Below, in pieces: positions 9,786 through 19,159 of a stretch of DNA of 64,000 bases. The translations under genes and the position numbers were made by a program. Position 1 is the first letter of the stretch. Each line of letters starts with the position of its first letter. The stretch covers positions 235,013 to 299,012 of the forward strand of contig NZ_JAJKFV010000011.1 in the NCBI RefSeq assembly GCF_020966775.1. Direction: 5' to 3'. This DNA comes from Rhodopirellula halodulae. GTDB lineage: Bacteria > Planctomycetota > Planctomycetia > Pirellulales > Pirellulaceae. The notes under the pieces were generated by a model that worked only from the letters and a program-made list of their open reading frames with translations, had not been told where the DNA came from and searched no databases.

Positions 9786-11180
9786 TCACTTCCCGATACA
9801 GAACCGGCCAAACACTCGATCCAAAATGTCATCGGTATAAACCTGCCCGGTGACCTCACCGATCGCCTCCACGGCCAATCGCATTTCCGCCGCGACCAAT
9901 TCGTGACCAGCCGATTGCTCCGTCCACACAATCGCCTGCTGCAAATGCTGCGTGGCGGATGCGAGCGACTCTCGGCAGCGTGCCGCGGTACCGATGACGT
10001 TCCCCGTCTCGCCAGCGTCTCGCGTTTCGGCAAAGGAATGTAACCGATCAAGCAACATGTCCAAACCGAATCCAGATTCGCTGCTGACCGCCAAGTCGGC
10101 TTGGATCGCTTCCGCCTTCCAATCGCTCGGCAACAAATCTCGTTTCGTGGCCACACAAATCAGCTCGGCTGACTGTTTTGCAGTTTCGATCGACAAGCCC
10201 GATTGCTTCAACTCGGCAAAGCTCGGATCGCCTGACGCGTCAATGCACCATAAATGCACGTCAGCGTTTTGTGCCGCTTCGGTCGCTTGTTGCTGTGCCT
10301 CGGCCGAGATCGTCGCTTCCGGGTCAGTGTCCTCACGCGTCTCGATTCCGGCGGTGTCAATCAGCAAAAACCGTTGACCGCGAACGACCAATTCAACGGT
10401 CACCAAGTCTCGCGTCGTCCCGGCTTGATTTGTCACAATCGCGGATTCGGATCGCGTCAACGCGTTCAACAAACGGCTCTTACCCGCGTTGGGCAAGCCT
10501 CGCAGGATCACGCGAATGGCTTCGGATCCGCCGCCTCGTTCATTCATTTGATCCCGAGTCGTGTTGAGCTGATCACAAAGCTGTGCCAGACGCTGCACCA
10601 GTGCCTCGTCCGAGATGAACTCAATGTCTTCATCGACGAAGTCCAACCCAGCTTCCACGTCAGCGATCAAATCCAACAACGTCGACCGGGCTTCTTGCAA
10701 CGGACGCGAAAGATTGCCTGCCAACTGCGAGAGCGCCTGATCCAACGTCCCGCGATCTTCCGCTTCGATCACTCCCAAGACCGCTTCCGCTTGGGTCAGA
10801 TCCAAACGTCCTGCCAAGAAAGAACGCATGGTGAATTCGCCCGGTTGTGCCGGACGGGCTCCCGCTTCAATCGCTCGGTCCAAGCTCGATTGCAGCAGCG
10901 GCAGGGAACCAATCAAATGCAACTCGGCGGACGGTTGCCCCGTGTAGCTGCAGCCTGTTGGCCACACCAACAGATCCACCTCGATTTCGCCGAGCGGTTG
11001 GCCGAGATCCAACGAGCGCGACGTCCGAAAAGATCGCGATGGCAACGGGTCGTCATTCAACAACCCCATTCGCCGCAGCACGTCCATGCAATCAAACCCA
11101 GACAGTCGCACGATGCCGCGAATCGCCGGGGTCACCGGCGAAGCAATGGCTGCGATCGTGTCATCCGCCTGCGAGATCAC
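9786..11180 (-). CDS. mnmE: tRNA modification GTPase MnmE
   Basis: 464 residues, full length. With MnmG, MnmE installs the (carboxymethyl)aminomethyl group on U34 of certain tRNAs. The N-terminal folate-binding domain starts DTIAAIASP. The inserted G domain has the P-loop GLPNAGKS (228-235), the G2 segment QAGTTRD, the G3 motif DTAG and the G4 motif TKRD. The C-terminal signature FCIGK is complete. The start is a GTG at 11180 whose bases overlap the TGA of the upstream dsbD-like gene (GTGA), which suggests translational coupling. Confidence 0.95.
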   Translation of the reverse strand: MISQADDTIAAIASPVTPAIRGIVRLSGFDCMDVLRRMGLLNDDPLPSRSFRTSRSLDLGQPLGEIEVDLLVWPTGCSYTGQPSAELHLIGSLPLLQSSLDRAIEAGARPAQPGEFTMRSFLAGRLDLTQAEAVLGVIEAEDRGTLDQALSQLAGNLSRPLQEARSTLLDLIADVEAGLDFVDEDIEFISDEALVQRLAQLCDQLNTTRDQMNERGGGSEAIRVILRGLPNAGKSRLLNALTRSESAIVTNQAGTTRDLVTVELVVRGQRFLLIDTAGIETREDTDPEATISAEAQQQATEAAQNADVHLWCIDASGDPSFAELKQSGLSIETAKQSAELICVATKRDLLPSDWKAEAIQADLAVSSESGFGLDMLLDRLHSFAETRDAGETGNVIGTAARCRESLASATQHLQQAIVWTEQSAGHELVAAEMRLAVEAIGEVTGQVYTDDILDRVFGRFCIGK

Positions 11181-13882
11181 CGAGACGCCATGCCCACACT
11201 GGCCATGGCCGCTTCCGCGCCGGATGGCGATGATTGCTTCGCGGGCTGACGTGCAAGCTTGGACGCACCCGTCGTTTGACTCGGGCCGGCTTCCTTCAAT
11301 GCATCCAACACCATTTGTTGCGACACCAAGTCTCGCAGCACGATCGGCTCTTCGGGCGACTTGCCGGGATAGATCGCAAGGATAGGAATCGAACGGCTTT
11401 GAAGCTCTTTCAGCTTGGCTTCAATCTCTTCGTCTTGATCGGTCCAGTCGGCCAGCATTGGCACCGCATCCAACTCTTCGATCAACTGACGAGTCGGCTC
11501 GGTGTTGAGCGCGACGTTGTAGTTCACGATGCAGTTCACGCACCATTTGGCAGTGAAGTCAATCATGACCGTGCGTCCTTCGGCTTGCAGTTGCTGCAAC
11601 TTGGCCTCGTCGTAAGGCTGCCAAGCAATCGTCTTCACGCCCTCGGCAGGTTCCGGCGCGGGGCCTAACCAACTGAACGCGGCGACACCAATGACAACCG
11701 CCGAAACCACGCCACCAGCCCAAGCGTACAAACGCGAGGTCAAACTTCCCCAGTTGGGAACTTTGCCAATCATCCAACAACCGAACCAAACACCGATCAA
11801 CGCTACGAACACTGGCAGCTTGTGATCATCACTGAACTGATTGAAGAAGAACGCCACCGTTCCAAGGAACAGGAACGCCAAGAACTCCTTCAACGTTTCC
11901 ATCCACGTTCCCGGTTTGGGCAACCAAGCCACCAAAGCAGGCCAAATTCCAATCAGCAGATAGGGCAATGCCATGCCGATGCCGACCGTCATGATCACCG
12001 CCGTGGTTTGCAGACTGGTCAAAGCAAACGTCAAACCCAAGATGCCGCCCAACAGCGGTCCGCTGCATGGCGTCGCCAAGACGGTCGCGAAAACACCTTT
12101 GAAGTAGGCTCCCGTGTAGCCTTCCCGTTGCTGCAAAGATTGCGACGTCTTGCCCGCGGCCATCCCGGGCACGGGAATCTCCCACACGCCCAAGTAGCTC
12201 AGCGCCATCGCGAACATCAACAACGTCAGTCCCAAACGCACGGGGAAGTAAGTGAATTGCTGCCCCCAGTTGAACGACAACGCCACCGCCAGTGCCGTCA
12301 ACACGGCAAAGACAGACAAGATGCCGACCGCGTAGACCAAGTTCAGCAAGAAGATTCGCTTGCGATCTTCGCCTGCCTGCTGGACAAAGCTCATCACCTT
12401 CAAGCCCACAACGGGCAACACGCACGGCATGAAGTTCAAGATCACACCGCCGATAAAAGCGAATAACAACGTGGCTCCAAAGCCGTTGCTTTTCTGCATC
12501 TCTTCGGCGTCTGGTCCGACCGACGCATCCGCAACTTCAGCCGCAGCTTTTGTCGTCGCCGCAGCGATCGCTTCTTCCGATTGAGATGCATCACCAGCAT
12601 CCGCGATGGCCTGTGCCGGTTCGGTCGCCGATGGTAGAGCATCGGTTTTTGGTTGGGATTGGGCGTTCAACGCAGCATTCGCCTGCGGATCAACCCACTG
12701 AATCGTGGCCGCGTCATCCAGCACCAGCACGCGTTTTTTCGCGGCGACTTGCATCACAACGGGCGAGTCCGATGCGGTCGCCTCTTCGACCACATTCACG
12801 ACCGTTTGAAATTCAAACGCTTTGGGTTGCTGGCAACTGTCATCCGTGCAGGCTTGATAAGCGATTCCGCCGACCAACTTGTGCTCACCGGCCTCAGCAT
12901 CGCTTGGGATGGCAACGGGCAACGTCCAAGTCACGTTGCCTTTGTGATAAGTCACACCGGGCAACAGGTCATAGTCGATCGGCGCGGACTTCGTTTGTGG
13001 AGCACCGACCATCAATCCTGACTTCTCGCTGACAACGAAATTTGTCTTGGATTGCTCGTCGTCCACGGCGGAGGTGTAAACGTGATAGCCAGCATCCGGA
13101 ATCGCGGTGAAGCGAAGCAACCCAGTTTGTCCCGGTTGCAAATTGGGCGTCAGGTTGATGGCTTCCCATCGCACCACGTAGTCTTCGTCGCGAAAGGTTT
13201 TCTTCAGGTTGACCGGATGTGCTTTCAAACTAGCCGGATCTTTGGCGTTCGCGGAAACCATGACCGGCGAATTTCCAGCCTTCGTTTCACCAACGAACTT
13301 TGCCGTGAGTGTTTCTTTAACGGGCATACACGCACCGCCCGTCATGCAGGCGAGCGCATCGACGCGAATTTCTAGATCGCCTAGTTCGCTGATTGAGGTG
13401 GTTTGATCGGTCAGCTTCGCGGTGGCGGTGAAGGTGACTTTGTCTTCGAACTCTTCCACGGTGATCCCGCCGAAGTCTTGCGAGACGCTTCGCAGGGGTT
13501 CACGGTCGCTCTTCCATTCGCCGGCGATGGAGACCGATTGCGAATCAGCCAAACTCAACTTCGTTGGTTTCGGACCGCCTTTGGGCTGAGTGGTGGAATA
13601 GAGATGCCACTTGGGTTGCAACGTGACGTCGACGCGAATTTCGATTTCACCTTCGTTCGCGCCGGGTCGATAGCTCGCAGTCAGATCCGCCGGATCGTCG
13701 GTCTGCAATGCATTGGTGGCGGAGTCGAAATCGTCGAGCGAAAAGTCCGAGAACAACCCCGTCACATCCGGCTTGTCCGCACGCGCAGGCACCACAACCA
13801 AGGCGACCAGCAGCGTCGTCAGGAACGCGGGGAAGAACAGCCCTAGGCTGCGAATAACTCGAGGTTCCGAATAGCGATCCAT
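11177..13882 (-). CDS. dsbD: Thiol:disulfide interchange protein, DsbD-like
   Basis: About 901 residues. DsbD carries electrons from cytoplasmic thioredoxin across the membrane to extracytoplasmic thiol proteins. The order is: signal peptide, an extracytoplasmic part of about 450 residues with DsbD-alpha-like segments (KWHLYSTTQPKGG, GYHVYTSAV), an Ala/Thr/Glu-rich linker, the membrane domain with LNFMPCVLPVVGLK and ATPCSGPLLG (the two membrane cysteines), and a C-terminal thioredoxin-like domain with WCVNC at 780-784. The ATG at 13882 has GGAGGT about 9 nt upstream, so it is preferred over an ATG at 13927. The stop overlaps the GTG of mnmE. Confidence 0.9.
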   Translation of the reverse strand: MDRYSEPRVIRSLGLFFPAFLTTLLVALVVVPARADKPDVTGLFSDFSLDDFDSATNALQTDDPADLTASYRPGANEGEIEIRVDVTLQPKWHLYSTTQPKGGPKPTKLSLADSQSVSIAGEWKSDREPLRSVSQDFGGITVEEFEDKVTFTATAKLTDQTTSISELGDLEIRVDALACMTGGACMPVKETLTAKFVGETKAGNSPVMVSANAKDPASLKAHPVNLKKTFRDEDYVVRWEAINLTPNLQPGQTGLLRFTAIPDAGYHVYTSAVDDEQSKTNFVVSEKSGLMVGAPQTKSAPIDYDLLPGVTYHKGNVTWTLPVAIPSDAEAGEHKLVGGIAYQACTDDSCQQPKAFEFQTVVNVVEEATASDSPVVMQVAAKKRVLVLDDAATIQWVDPQANAALNAQSQPKTDALPSATEPAQAIADAGDASQSEEAIAAATTKAAAEVADASVGPDAEEMQKSNGFGATLLFAFIGGVILNFMPCVLPVVGLKVMSFVQQAGEDRKRIFLLNLVYAVGILSVFAVLTALAVALSFNWGQQFTYFPVRLGLTLLMFAMALSYLGVWEIPVPGMAAGKTSQSLQQREGYTGAYFKGVFATVLATPCSGPLLGGILGLTFALTSLQTTAVIMTVGIGMALPYLLIGIWPALVAWLPKPGTWMETLKEFLAFLFLGTVAFFFNQFSDDHKLPVFVALIGVWFGCWMIGKVPNWGSLTSRLYAWAGGVVSAVVIGVAAFSWLGPAPEPAEGVKTIAWQPYDEAKLQQLQAEGRTVMIDFTAKWCVNCIVNYNVALNTEPTRQLIEELDAVPMLADWTDQDEEIEAKLKELQSRSIPILAIYPGKSPEEPIVLRDLVSQQMVLDALKEAGPSQTTGASKLARQPAKQSSPSGAEAAMASVGMASR

Positions 13883-13963
13883 CGAAATCAACCTCCGACG
13901 AGACAATGCAATGAGATGAAGAGGCATCGAACCCCATCGTTCGACCGAAATGAGTCCCGTAGC

Positions 13964-15367
13964 TTAGCAAAAGTGGCAAACTGAATCGATCAAGCCGGAA
14001 ATTCGTGCTCCCAGCCGTTTGGGCGAGGCGTGAAACACTCGCCGACGCAGCCCGATCCACTCCACCCAGTTCGCCAAGCTCACCCAAGCGTTGATACGCA
14101 TCAAACTGTCGCCCAGTGCGACTTCCTCGGGTGAAGGGCTCTGCAATCGAAATGGGCCCTGTTGCGTGTGATCCGCCATTTTCGTTGAGCTGAATGGCAT
14201 CAAATCATGTTCCGTCCGCTTTTGCTCCCACCGTGCCTCGCACTGATGAGCGTAGGCCCGCACGGCCCAGGCCAGGCGAACGCTGTGGACGGCACCATCG
14301 GCCGCCGTTTCCAATTGCACCGTTTCCAATTGCGCCGGAAAGCTGCCTGCCCAACGAGCCAAGTCCATGATCGGTAGATCCCAGTCCATCGAATCATGGT
14401 CGATGATGCCGGTGACTCGAGTCCGGCCCTCGTCGAAAAACACATGTTCGCGATGCACATCTCTTAGCACCCAACTCGATCGCCACGGCGACGGTTCATC
14501 ATTCGAAGAATGAACGGAGTGCATCTCGCAATACGTGCTGAGCTCCGATTCCAATCGCGGGTGAACGGTGGCGGCATGTCGCCGCAACACTTCGGTTGCG
14601 CGTGACATCTGGTTTGCCAACTCTTCCATCCGATCAGGCGTGCGGCCGAACGTTGCCGCAGACACTTCTTCTTGGATCGCCCTGGCCAACAAAGCTGACC
14701 ACTCCGCCGTCGTGCCGGGCAACTTCGAAACCATCGGCGACATCAACCACGAACGGATCGAACGCAAGCGTTCAGCACGATCTCGCAAACAACGCGGCAG
14801 CATGGCCGCCGTTGTCGGGAACGTCGATTCCGCTGCATCGTGACCCGCAGGTGATGGCAGATCCAGCAAGCATGCATGGGCCGCCGCGATGGCTTCGGCC
14901 CCAAGACGAATCAGCGTTTCGCTGTTTGGCGACGGATCAGCGGGAAACGCAGCCGCCTCCTCGTCATCACACGGTCGCCCGGCGACCCACGGCGAACACT
15001 GCCAACGAAAGGATGCATCGTTAACGAAGTAACGACCGTCCGACGTGACCAGAGGCGAGGGCAGCAACCCGTGCGTGTTAGAAACACCATCCAGCAGCGG
15101 CTCAGGTTGCTCGTGCGATGAATCGAACCAAGTTGGACTGGCGGCCTTGCTCGCTTGCTTCGCCAAAGAGTCTTTCAACTGGTGGGCAAAGGCATGCCAG
15201 CGAGGCGGAGGCGACAGCGCAGGCAACGCCTTGAGCGCGAAGCAAAAGGGTTGGGCGGCGGGTCGAACACGATAGACTCGCCCGCCGCTGAACCCTGAGT
15301 TCCACGAATCGATTTCGAGCGATGCCGCGTCTGGAAACCAGCATCGTGCGATTCGTGCAACGTCCAA
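13964..15367 (-). CDS. Phosphotransferase (APH)-family protein
   Basis: About 467 residues. It has the layout of the aminoglycoside phosphotransferase/choline kinase-like superfamily: an N-lobe with a glycine-rich turn (WNSGFSGGRVYRV), a likely ATP-binding lysine (FALKAL), a catalytic-loop equivalent VLRDVHREHVFF near residue 300, and a metal-binding segment GIIDHDSMDWDLP about 20 residues later. The catalytic loop departs from the standard HGDxxxxN: Asp is kept, but His-Gly is Leu-Arg and the Asn position is His. The substrate is unknown and no antibiotic resistance should be inferred. The start is a TTG only 6 nt after the HDOD gene, so the two are probably co-transcribed. Confidence 0.7.
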   Translation of the reverse strand: MDVARIARCWFPDAASLEIDSWNSGFSGGRVYRVRPAAQPFCFALKALPALSPPPRWHAFAHQLKDSLAKQASKAASPTWFDSSHEQPEPLLDGVSNTHGLLPSPLVTSDGRYFVNDASFRWQCSPWVAGRPCDDEEAAAFPADPSPNSETLIRLGAEAIAAAHACLLDLPSPAGHDAAESTFPTTAAMLPRCLRDRAERLRSIRSWLMSPMVSKLPGTTAEWSALLARAIQEEVSAATFGRTPDRMEELANQMSRATEVLRRHAATVHPRLESELSTYCEMHSVHSSNDEPSPWRSSWVLRDVHREHVFFDEGRTRVTGIIDHDSMDWDLPIMDLARWAGSFPAQLETVQLETAADGAVHSVRLAWAVRAYAHQCEARWEQKRTEHDLMPFSSTKMADHTQQGPFRLQSPSPEEVALGDSLMRINAWVSLANWVEWIGLRRRVFHASPKRLGARISGLIDSVCHFC

Positions 15368-15373
15368 ATTCGG

Positions 15374-16273
15374 TCACTCGGTTTTGATGAAGCTTACGAT
15401 CGTCTGTTCAGGAATCGGCAATTTTAGCAACGGTGCGAACTCCGCGGTTTGCTCATCGACCTCGTTCAAACAATCCGTCAGCTGTTCAATGTTCATGCCG
15501 GTCAAACGCTCGCAAGCGCTTTGGAATTTGTCTTTCTCGTGCCATTCCTCTTCACTGCACGAAGGCAACAACGACGCGAGTGCCACGCAAGCTGCGCCGC
15601 GAGCTGGCTTGCCCAATTCCAGCAACTGTTCCATTTCGGTGTGCTGAGCGATCAGGGACACGAATTCCTCGGGCAAGTTCCAACGTGTGGCCAAAACGGC
15701 GGCGGCATCAGCGTGATTCCAACCGAACATTTCCTTTTCCAAACCACTGAGCCGCTTGCCTTCGGCGGCGCGTTTTTCGACGAGGGCTTCGTATTCGGTG
15801 GGCAGTTCTTTCAGCAACAACGGGATGGCCATGTCCTGCAACAAGGCTCCCGCGAACAGGTCTTCGGAATCCTCCAAACGAAGAACGCGTCCCATCTTTC
15901 GGGCAAAGATCGCTCGACGCAGCGAGTCTTGCCAAAGTGCCTTCAAATCGAACGGACCAAACTTGGGATTGGGGATCACGCTGAAGACGGCGTTCCAAAG
16001 TGCGAAGTTCACGATCGCGCGAGACCCAACCAAGGTGATCGCTTGAGGCACGCTCATGATTTCGCGGCTGAACCCGAAGTAAGACGAGTTCACAAAACGC
16101 AGAACCTGGCCCATCAAGCCGGGGTCCGCTTCAATTGGTTTGGCGAAGTCCGCCGGTCCCGCTTCTTCTTTCTGGGACAGTTGCAACAAGCTGATGGCGC
16201 TGTGGGGCAGGGCAGGCAGAATGTCGACATGGAAAACATCTTCCAGGTTGGTGCTTTCAGCGACGGTTGGCAT
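15374..16273 (-). CDS. HDOD-domain signalling protein
   Basis: About 299 residues. HDOD domains are non-catalytic relatives of HD phosphohydrolases, found in regulatory proteins for motility, stress or cyclic-dinucleotide signalling. The pattern LPALPHSAISLLQLS, then IEADPGLMGQVLRFVNSSYFG and AITLVGSRAIVNFAL is diagnostic of the N-terminal half. The later HADAAAVLATRWNLPEEFV completes the domain, which fills nearly the whole protein. No output or receiver domain is attached, so a partner is implied. The start at 16273 was preferred over an ATG at 16315. The APH-like gene follows directly. Confidence 0.87.
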   Translation of the reverse strand: MPTVAESTNLEDVFHVDILPALPHSAISLLQLSQKEEAGPADFAKPIEADPGLMGQVLRFVNSSYFGFSREIMSVPQAITLVGSRAIVNFALWNAVFSVIPNPKFGPFDLKALWQDSLRRAIFARKMGRVLRLEDSEDLFAGALLQDMAIPLLLKELPTEYEALVEKRAAEGKRLSGLEKEMFGWNHADAAAVLATRWNLPEEFVSLIAQHTEMEQLLELGKPARGAACVALASLLPSCSEEEWHEKDKFQSACERLTGMNIEQLTDCLNEVDEQTAEFAPLLKLPIPEQTIVSFIKTE

Positions 16274-16656
16274 CGATCTTGTCTCGTGGGTCAATGGTGT
16301 GGTTGGCCTCCGCATGTAGGAGCATCATGCGGTTTCGATTCCGAAGGCAAATCAAACTTAGGACACAAATCCACTTCTGGACTTTGCTCCATGGATTCCT
16401 GGTTGGTTGCTCGGCGGATGTTCAACTTTCGCTGTGAGCCTTTGCCGGTCCTAGCGATTGTGCCGTCACCCGCGGATCTGAAATTTCAGACGTCGTCATC
16501 GCTCCCCATGCGTTGTGATTTGGCAACCCATGTTGCGTGTGCTCCACGGCCCTTCGGTCGATCCTGGAGTGCGGTGAAGCATGCAAACCTCTTTGAGAAC
16601 AGCACTTAAGAGGACAAACACTGGCCGACGCTCACCGTGGTCTGCCGCGTGCATGG
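16274..16656. other. Intergenic region upstream of the HDOD gene
   Basis: A divergent promoter region of about 380 nt. I found no repeat, hairpin with T-tract or RNA gene here. Confidence 0.4.
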
Positions 16657-17343
16657 ATGCGGACCATGGAATTCGTTCGTCATCGTCACCATCCAATCCG
16701 AAAGTGCGCCTGGGCGCTGCGTGGGTCGTTTGCGCGTTGTCGCTCGAGCCTCCTTGGTTGGCCCACGGCCGTTGAAGCGGTCGACGCCTCTTTCTATTGG
16801 CGTCGCCTTCGCCGCACCGCTTGTTTGGCGGGTCTGCTTGGTGTGATCAATGCGGTCAGCGGCATGTCGGGCTCAGTTCCCGCAACGCCTCCACCAGCGA
16901 ATCCGCAAACAACGTCTGTCTCGAGCACAACCTTGATGGCAAGCACACCATCGGTCGACGCGGCAGACCGAGAAGCCGCGTCTCGTGAACGCACTGCGGC
17001 AACTTCAGAAGAGCGAATTTCCATTGGTCCACGGTCGGTGCCACCGGTCGGATGGCGTCGCACCGCGAACGGTTGGGAACACGTGTCGGAATGGCCTTCT
17101 GCACACACCCCACTAAAGGGGATCTCTGCCCAAGTGTCCATCTCAGATCGGATCGTTTCGCTGGAGAAAAGTGAACCCGCTCATTTGCGTCACTGGATGG
17201 ATCGACTCCGCGCAACCCACCCCGTAATCATCGCACTGGGACAGATCGCTTGCGTGGGATTGCTCCTCGGCGGCGGGTGGGTGTTTCGCACCAAAGTTTC
17301 GCCAGACAGGACGACTTCTGCTCCGAACCAGCTCGCATCGTGA
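16657..17343 (+). CDS. Small membrane protein, function unknown
   Basis: Up to 228 residues with no family I recognise. A hydrophobic stretch (ACLAGLLGVINAVSGMSG) near residue 55 could be a signal or first membrane helix. A Ser/Thr/Pro-rich segment follows, then a compact motif VGWRRTANGWEHVSEWP near 130. A clear membrane helix (VIIALGQIACVGLLLGGGW) lies close to the C-terminus, which is short and basic. The layout suggests a membrane-tethered envelope protein. The start is uncertain: the first 45 residues are Arg-rich and may not be translated. It precedes recA on the same strand by about 355 nt. Confidence 0.5.
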   Translation: MRTMEFVRHRHHPIRKCAWALRGSFARCRSSLLGWPTAVEAVDASFYWRRLRRTACLAGLLGVINAVSGMSGSVPATPPPANPQTTSVSSTTLMASTPSVDAADREAASRERTAATSEERISIGPRSVPPVGWRRTANGWEHVSEWPSAHTPLKGISAQVSISDRIVSLEKSEPAHLRHWMDRLRATHPVIIALGQIACVGLLLGGGWVFRTKVSPDRTTSAPNQLAS

Positions 17344-17699
17344 CTCGCTCGATTGCGCTGAATCGTTTGAAATAGCGAGAAAACGGTGCGTTTAGCTGTC
17401 GCTTGCTAGGGCCGCTGCGATGCCGTGACCAAACGTGTCACGCCGGCACCGAATACTACTCGTGTGACGGCAAGACCACTTCTCGCGGTCTTGTTCTCAA
17501 CCCGTCCCGTGTCGTGGAAAAGGTGTCTGGCTTTCATTGCCGAGACACGCTGCCGCGATACGATCGACCTTGCATTCACAAGGATCGCGGTGTCCCTCTC
17601 GCTTCAGTTCAGCAGGACATTGGAAAGGTCGGATTGGGAATTCAAAACGAGTATCGAAACAGAATTCAAACGTTGTTCAGGGAATAAAGGAATCAGGAC
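17344..17699. promoter_or_regulatory. recA upstream region with an inverted repeat
   Basis: A 356-nt non-coding stretch before recA. A perfect 7-bp inverted repeat with a 9-nt spacer (CAAGACC at 17471-17477, GGTCTTG at 17487-17493) lies about 205 nt before the recA start. It could be an operator or a leader hairpin. I cannot match it to a known LexA box. A purine-rich AAAGGAA at about 17686 may be the recA ribosome binding site. Confidence 0.35.
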
Positions 17700-18818
17700 A
17701 TGGCGAAGAAACCTCGCACAGCAACCGCTGCACAAGCCAAGGGCGTGAAGCTGGATCCCGGGATGAAAACCATCTTGGAGAAAGAACCCGGACTGAAGAC
17801 CACGTTGCAGCAAATCGAGAAGTCATTTGGTGATGGGGCCATCATGCCCTTGGGTGCTTCTCAGAAGCTGACGATCGACTGCATCTCAACAGGCAGTCTC
17901 AGCCTCGACATGGCACTCGGTGGACAGGGCATCCCTCGCGGTCGGATCATCGAAGTGTTCGGTCCCGAGTCGTCCGGTAAAACGACGCTGGCACTCCACA
18001 TTGGTGCGGAGGCCCAAAAGGCCGGCGGCATCGCAGCCATCATCGATGCCGAGCACGCGTTCGATCCGAGTTGGGCGAAGAAGCTCGGCGTGGAACTGGA
18101 CAGCTTGCTGGTCAGCCAACCGGGCAGCGGCGAAGAAGCGATGCAGATCTGTGAGATGCTGGTCAAATCCAATGCGGTCGACGTCATTATCGTTGACTCG
18201 GTCGCGGCTTTGGTTCCCAAGGCGGAACTCGAAGGCGAGATTGGCGACAGCCACGTGGGCCTGCAAGCTCGCTTGATGAGCCAATCGATGAGGAAGCTGA
18301 CCGGTGCGATCGCGAAAAGCAAATCGGCCGTGATTTTCATCAACCAAATTCGCGAAAAGGTCGGCGTGATGTTCGGTAGCCCGGAAACCACACCCGGCGG
18401 TCGGGCACTCAAGTTCTATTGCTCGTGCCGAATCGATGTGCGTCGGATCGGCAGCTTGAAAGATGGTGAGGAACAAGTCGGTCAACGCGTCAAAGCAAAG
18501 ATCGTGAAGAACAAGGTCGCGCCCCCGTTCCGCATCGCCGAGTTCGACATGATGCACTCCAACGGCATCAGTTACGAAGGCGACTTGTTGGATCTGGGAA
18601 CCGAGAACAAAGTCATCAACCGCAGTGGTTCTTGGTTCAAGTACGGCGACACTTATCTGGGACAAGGCAAGGAGAAGGCGCGTAACTTCTTGATCGAGAA
18701 CCCCGATGTCTCCGATGAGATCAAACAAAAGGTCTTGTCCGCGGGAGGATTCATCGCCCCGCTGGAACCCGAAGCAGAAGAGACTGCGGAAGAAACCGAA
18801 GCCGTCGCCAACAGCTGA
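17700..18818 (+). CDS. recA: Recombinase RecA
   Basis: 372 residues. RecA forms filaments on single-stranded DNA, performs strand exchange and triggers LexA/UmuD-type cleavage. Diagnostic elements are the Walker A GPESSGKT at 88-95, [25 protein letters not shown], the L2-region segment [15 protein letters not shown] and the KNKVAPPF stretch. The C-terminal tail is acidic ([17 protein letters not shown]), as in most RecA proteins. An N-terminal extension of about 20 residues rich in Lys/Ala/Thr precedes the core. A strong intrinsic terminator follows at 18862. SOS control is expected from the family; the operator is not identified. Confidence 0.98.
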   Translation: MAKKPRTATAAQAKGVKLDPGMKTILEKEPGLKTTLQQIEKSFGDGAIMPLGASQKLTIDCISTGSLSLDMALGGQGIPRGRIIEVFGPESSGKTTLALHIGAEAQKAGGIAAIIDAEHAFDPSWAKKLGVELDSLLVSQPGSGEEAMQICEMLVKSNAVDVIIVDSVAALVPKAELEGEIGDSHVGLQARLMSQSMRKLTGAIAKSKSAVIFINQIREKVGVMFGSPETTPGGRALKFYCSCRIDVRRIGSLKDGEEQVGQRVKAKIVKNKVAPPFRIAEFDMMHSNGISYEGDLLDLGTENKVINRSGSWFKYGDTYLGQGKEKARNFLIENPDVSDEIKQKVLSAGGFIAPLEPEAEETAEETEAVANS

Positions 18819-18861
18819 CCCGCGCATCGGGTTGGTCGTGAAGTCAGCTGACCGCGAATCG

Positions 18862-18902
18862 AACGGATCGCCTCAAGGAAACTTGGGACGATCCGTTTTT
18901 TT
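18862..18902 (+). terminator. Intrinsic terminator after recA
   Basis: Perfect 9-bp stem: AACGGATCG at 18862-18870 pairs with CGATCCGTT at 18889-18897, followed directly by T residues to 18902. It is 43 nt after the recA stop. Confidence 0.9.
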
Positions 18903-19159
18903 GTGCCTGCCTGAGTCACCGTCTCCACCCAATGAAATCCTGGTGCTTCCAACCCGCCAACTGGATGCCGCGATCAGAAACGGCAACGTCCACTAACTCC
19001 CAGCAAGGGAGCCCAGCCTGCCGCTGGATCAATTGCGATGCTTCTTTCTTGCCAGGGTGCAATCAGAGCCCTTCAACACTCAAACATAGCCCCATGTCTT
19101 CTCCATTCGCATGACATTGGAACAGTTCAGGCGTCGTGAACCATCAAGGAGTTTCAGTT
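18903..19159. other. Intergenic region after the recA terminator
   Basis: About 257 nt without a supported gene. It should contain the promoter of the secreted protein at 19160. No repeat was seen. Confidence 0.4.

Noticed and set aside
10254..11249. Plus-strand open frame of 331 codons opposite mnmE
   Set aside because: It lies entirely over mnmE and the end of dsbD; its translation is Arg/Gln-rich and has no recognisable motif.
15449..16609. Plus-strand open frame of 386 codons opposite the HDOD gene
   Set aside because: Antisense shadow of a well-supported HDOD protein; low-complexity translation.
17886..18827. Minus-strand open frame opposite recA
   Set aside because: Shadow of recA; frame 3 openness is expected from its codon use.
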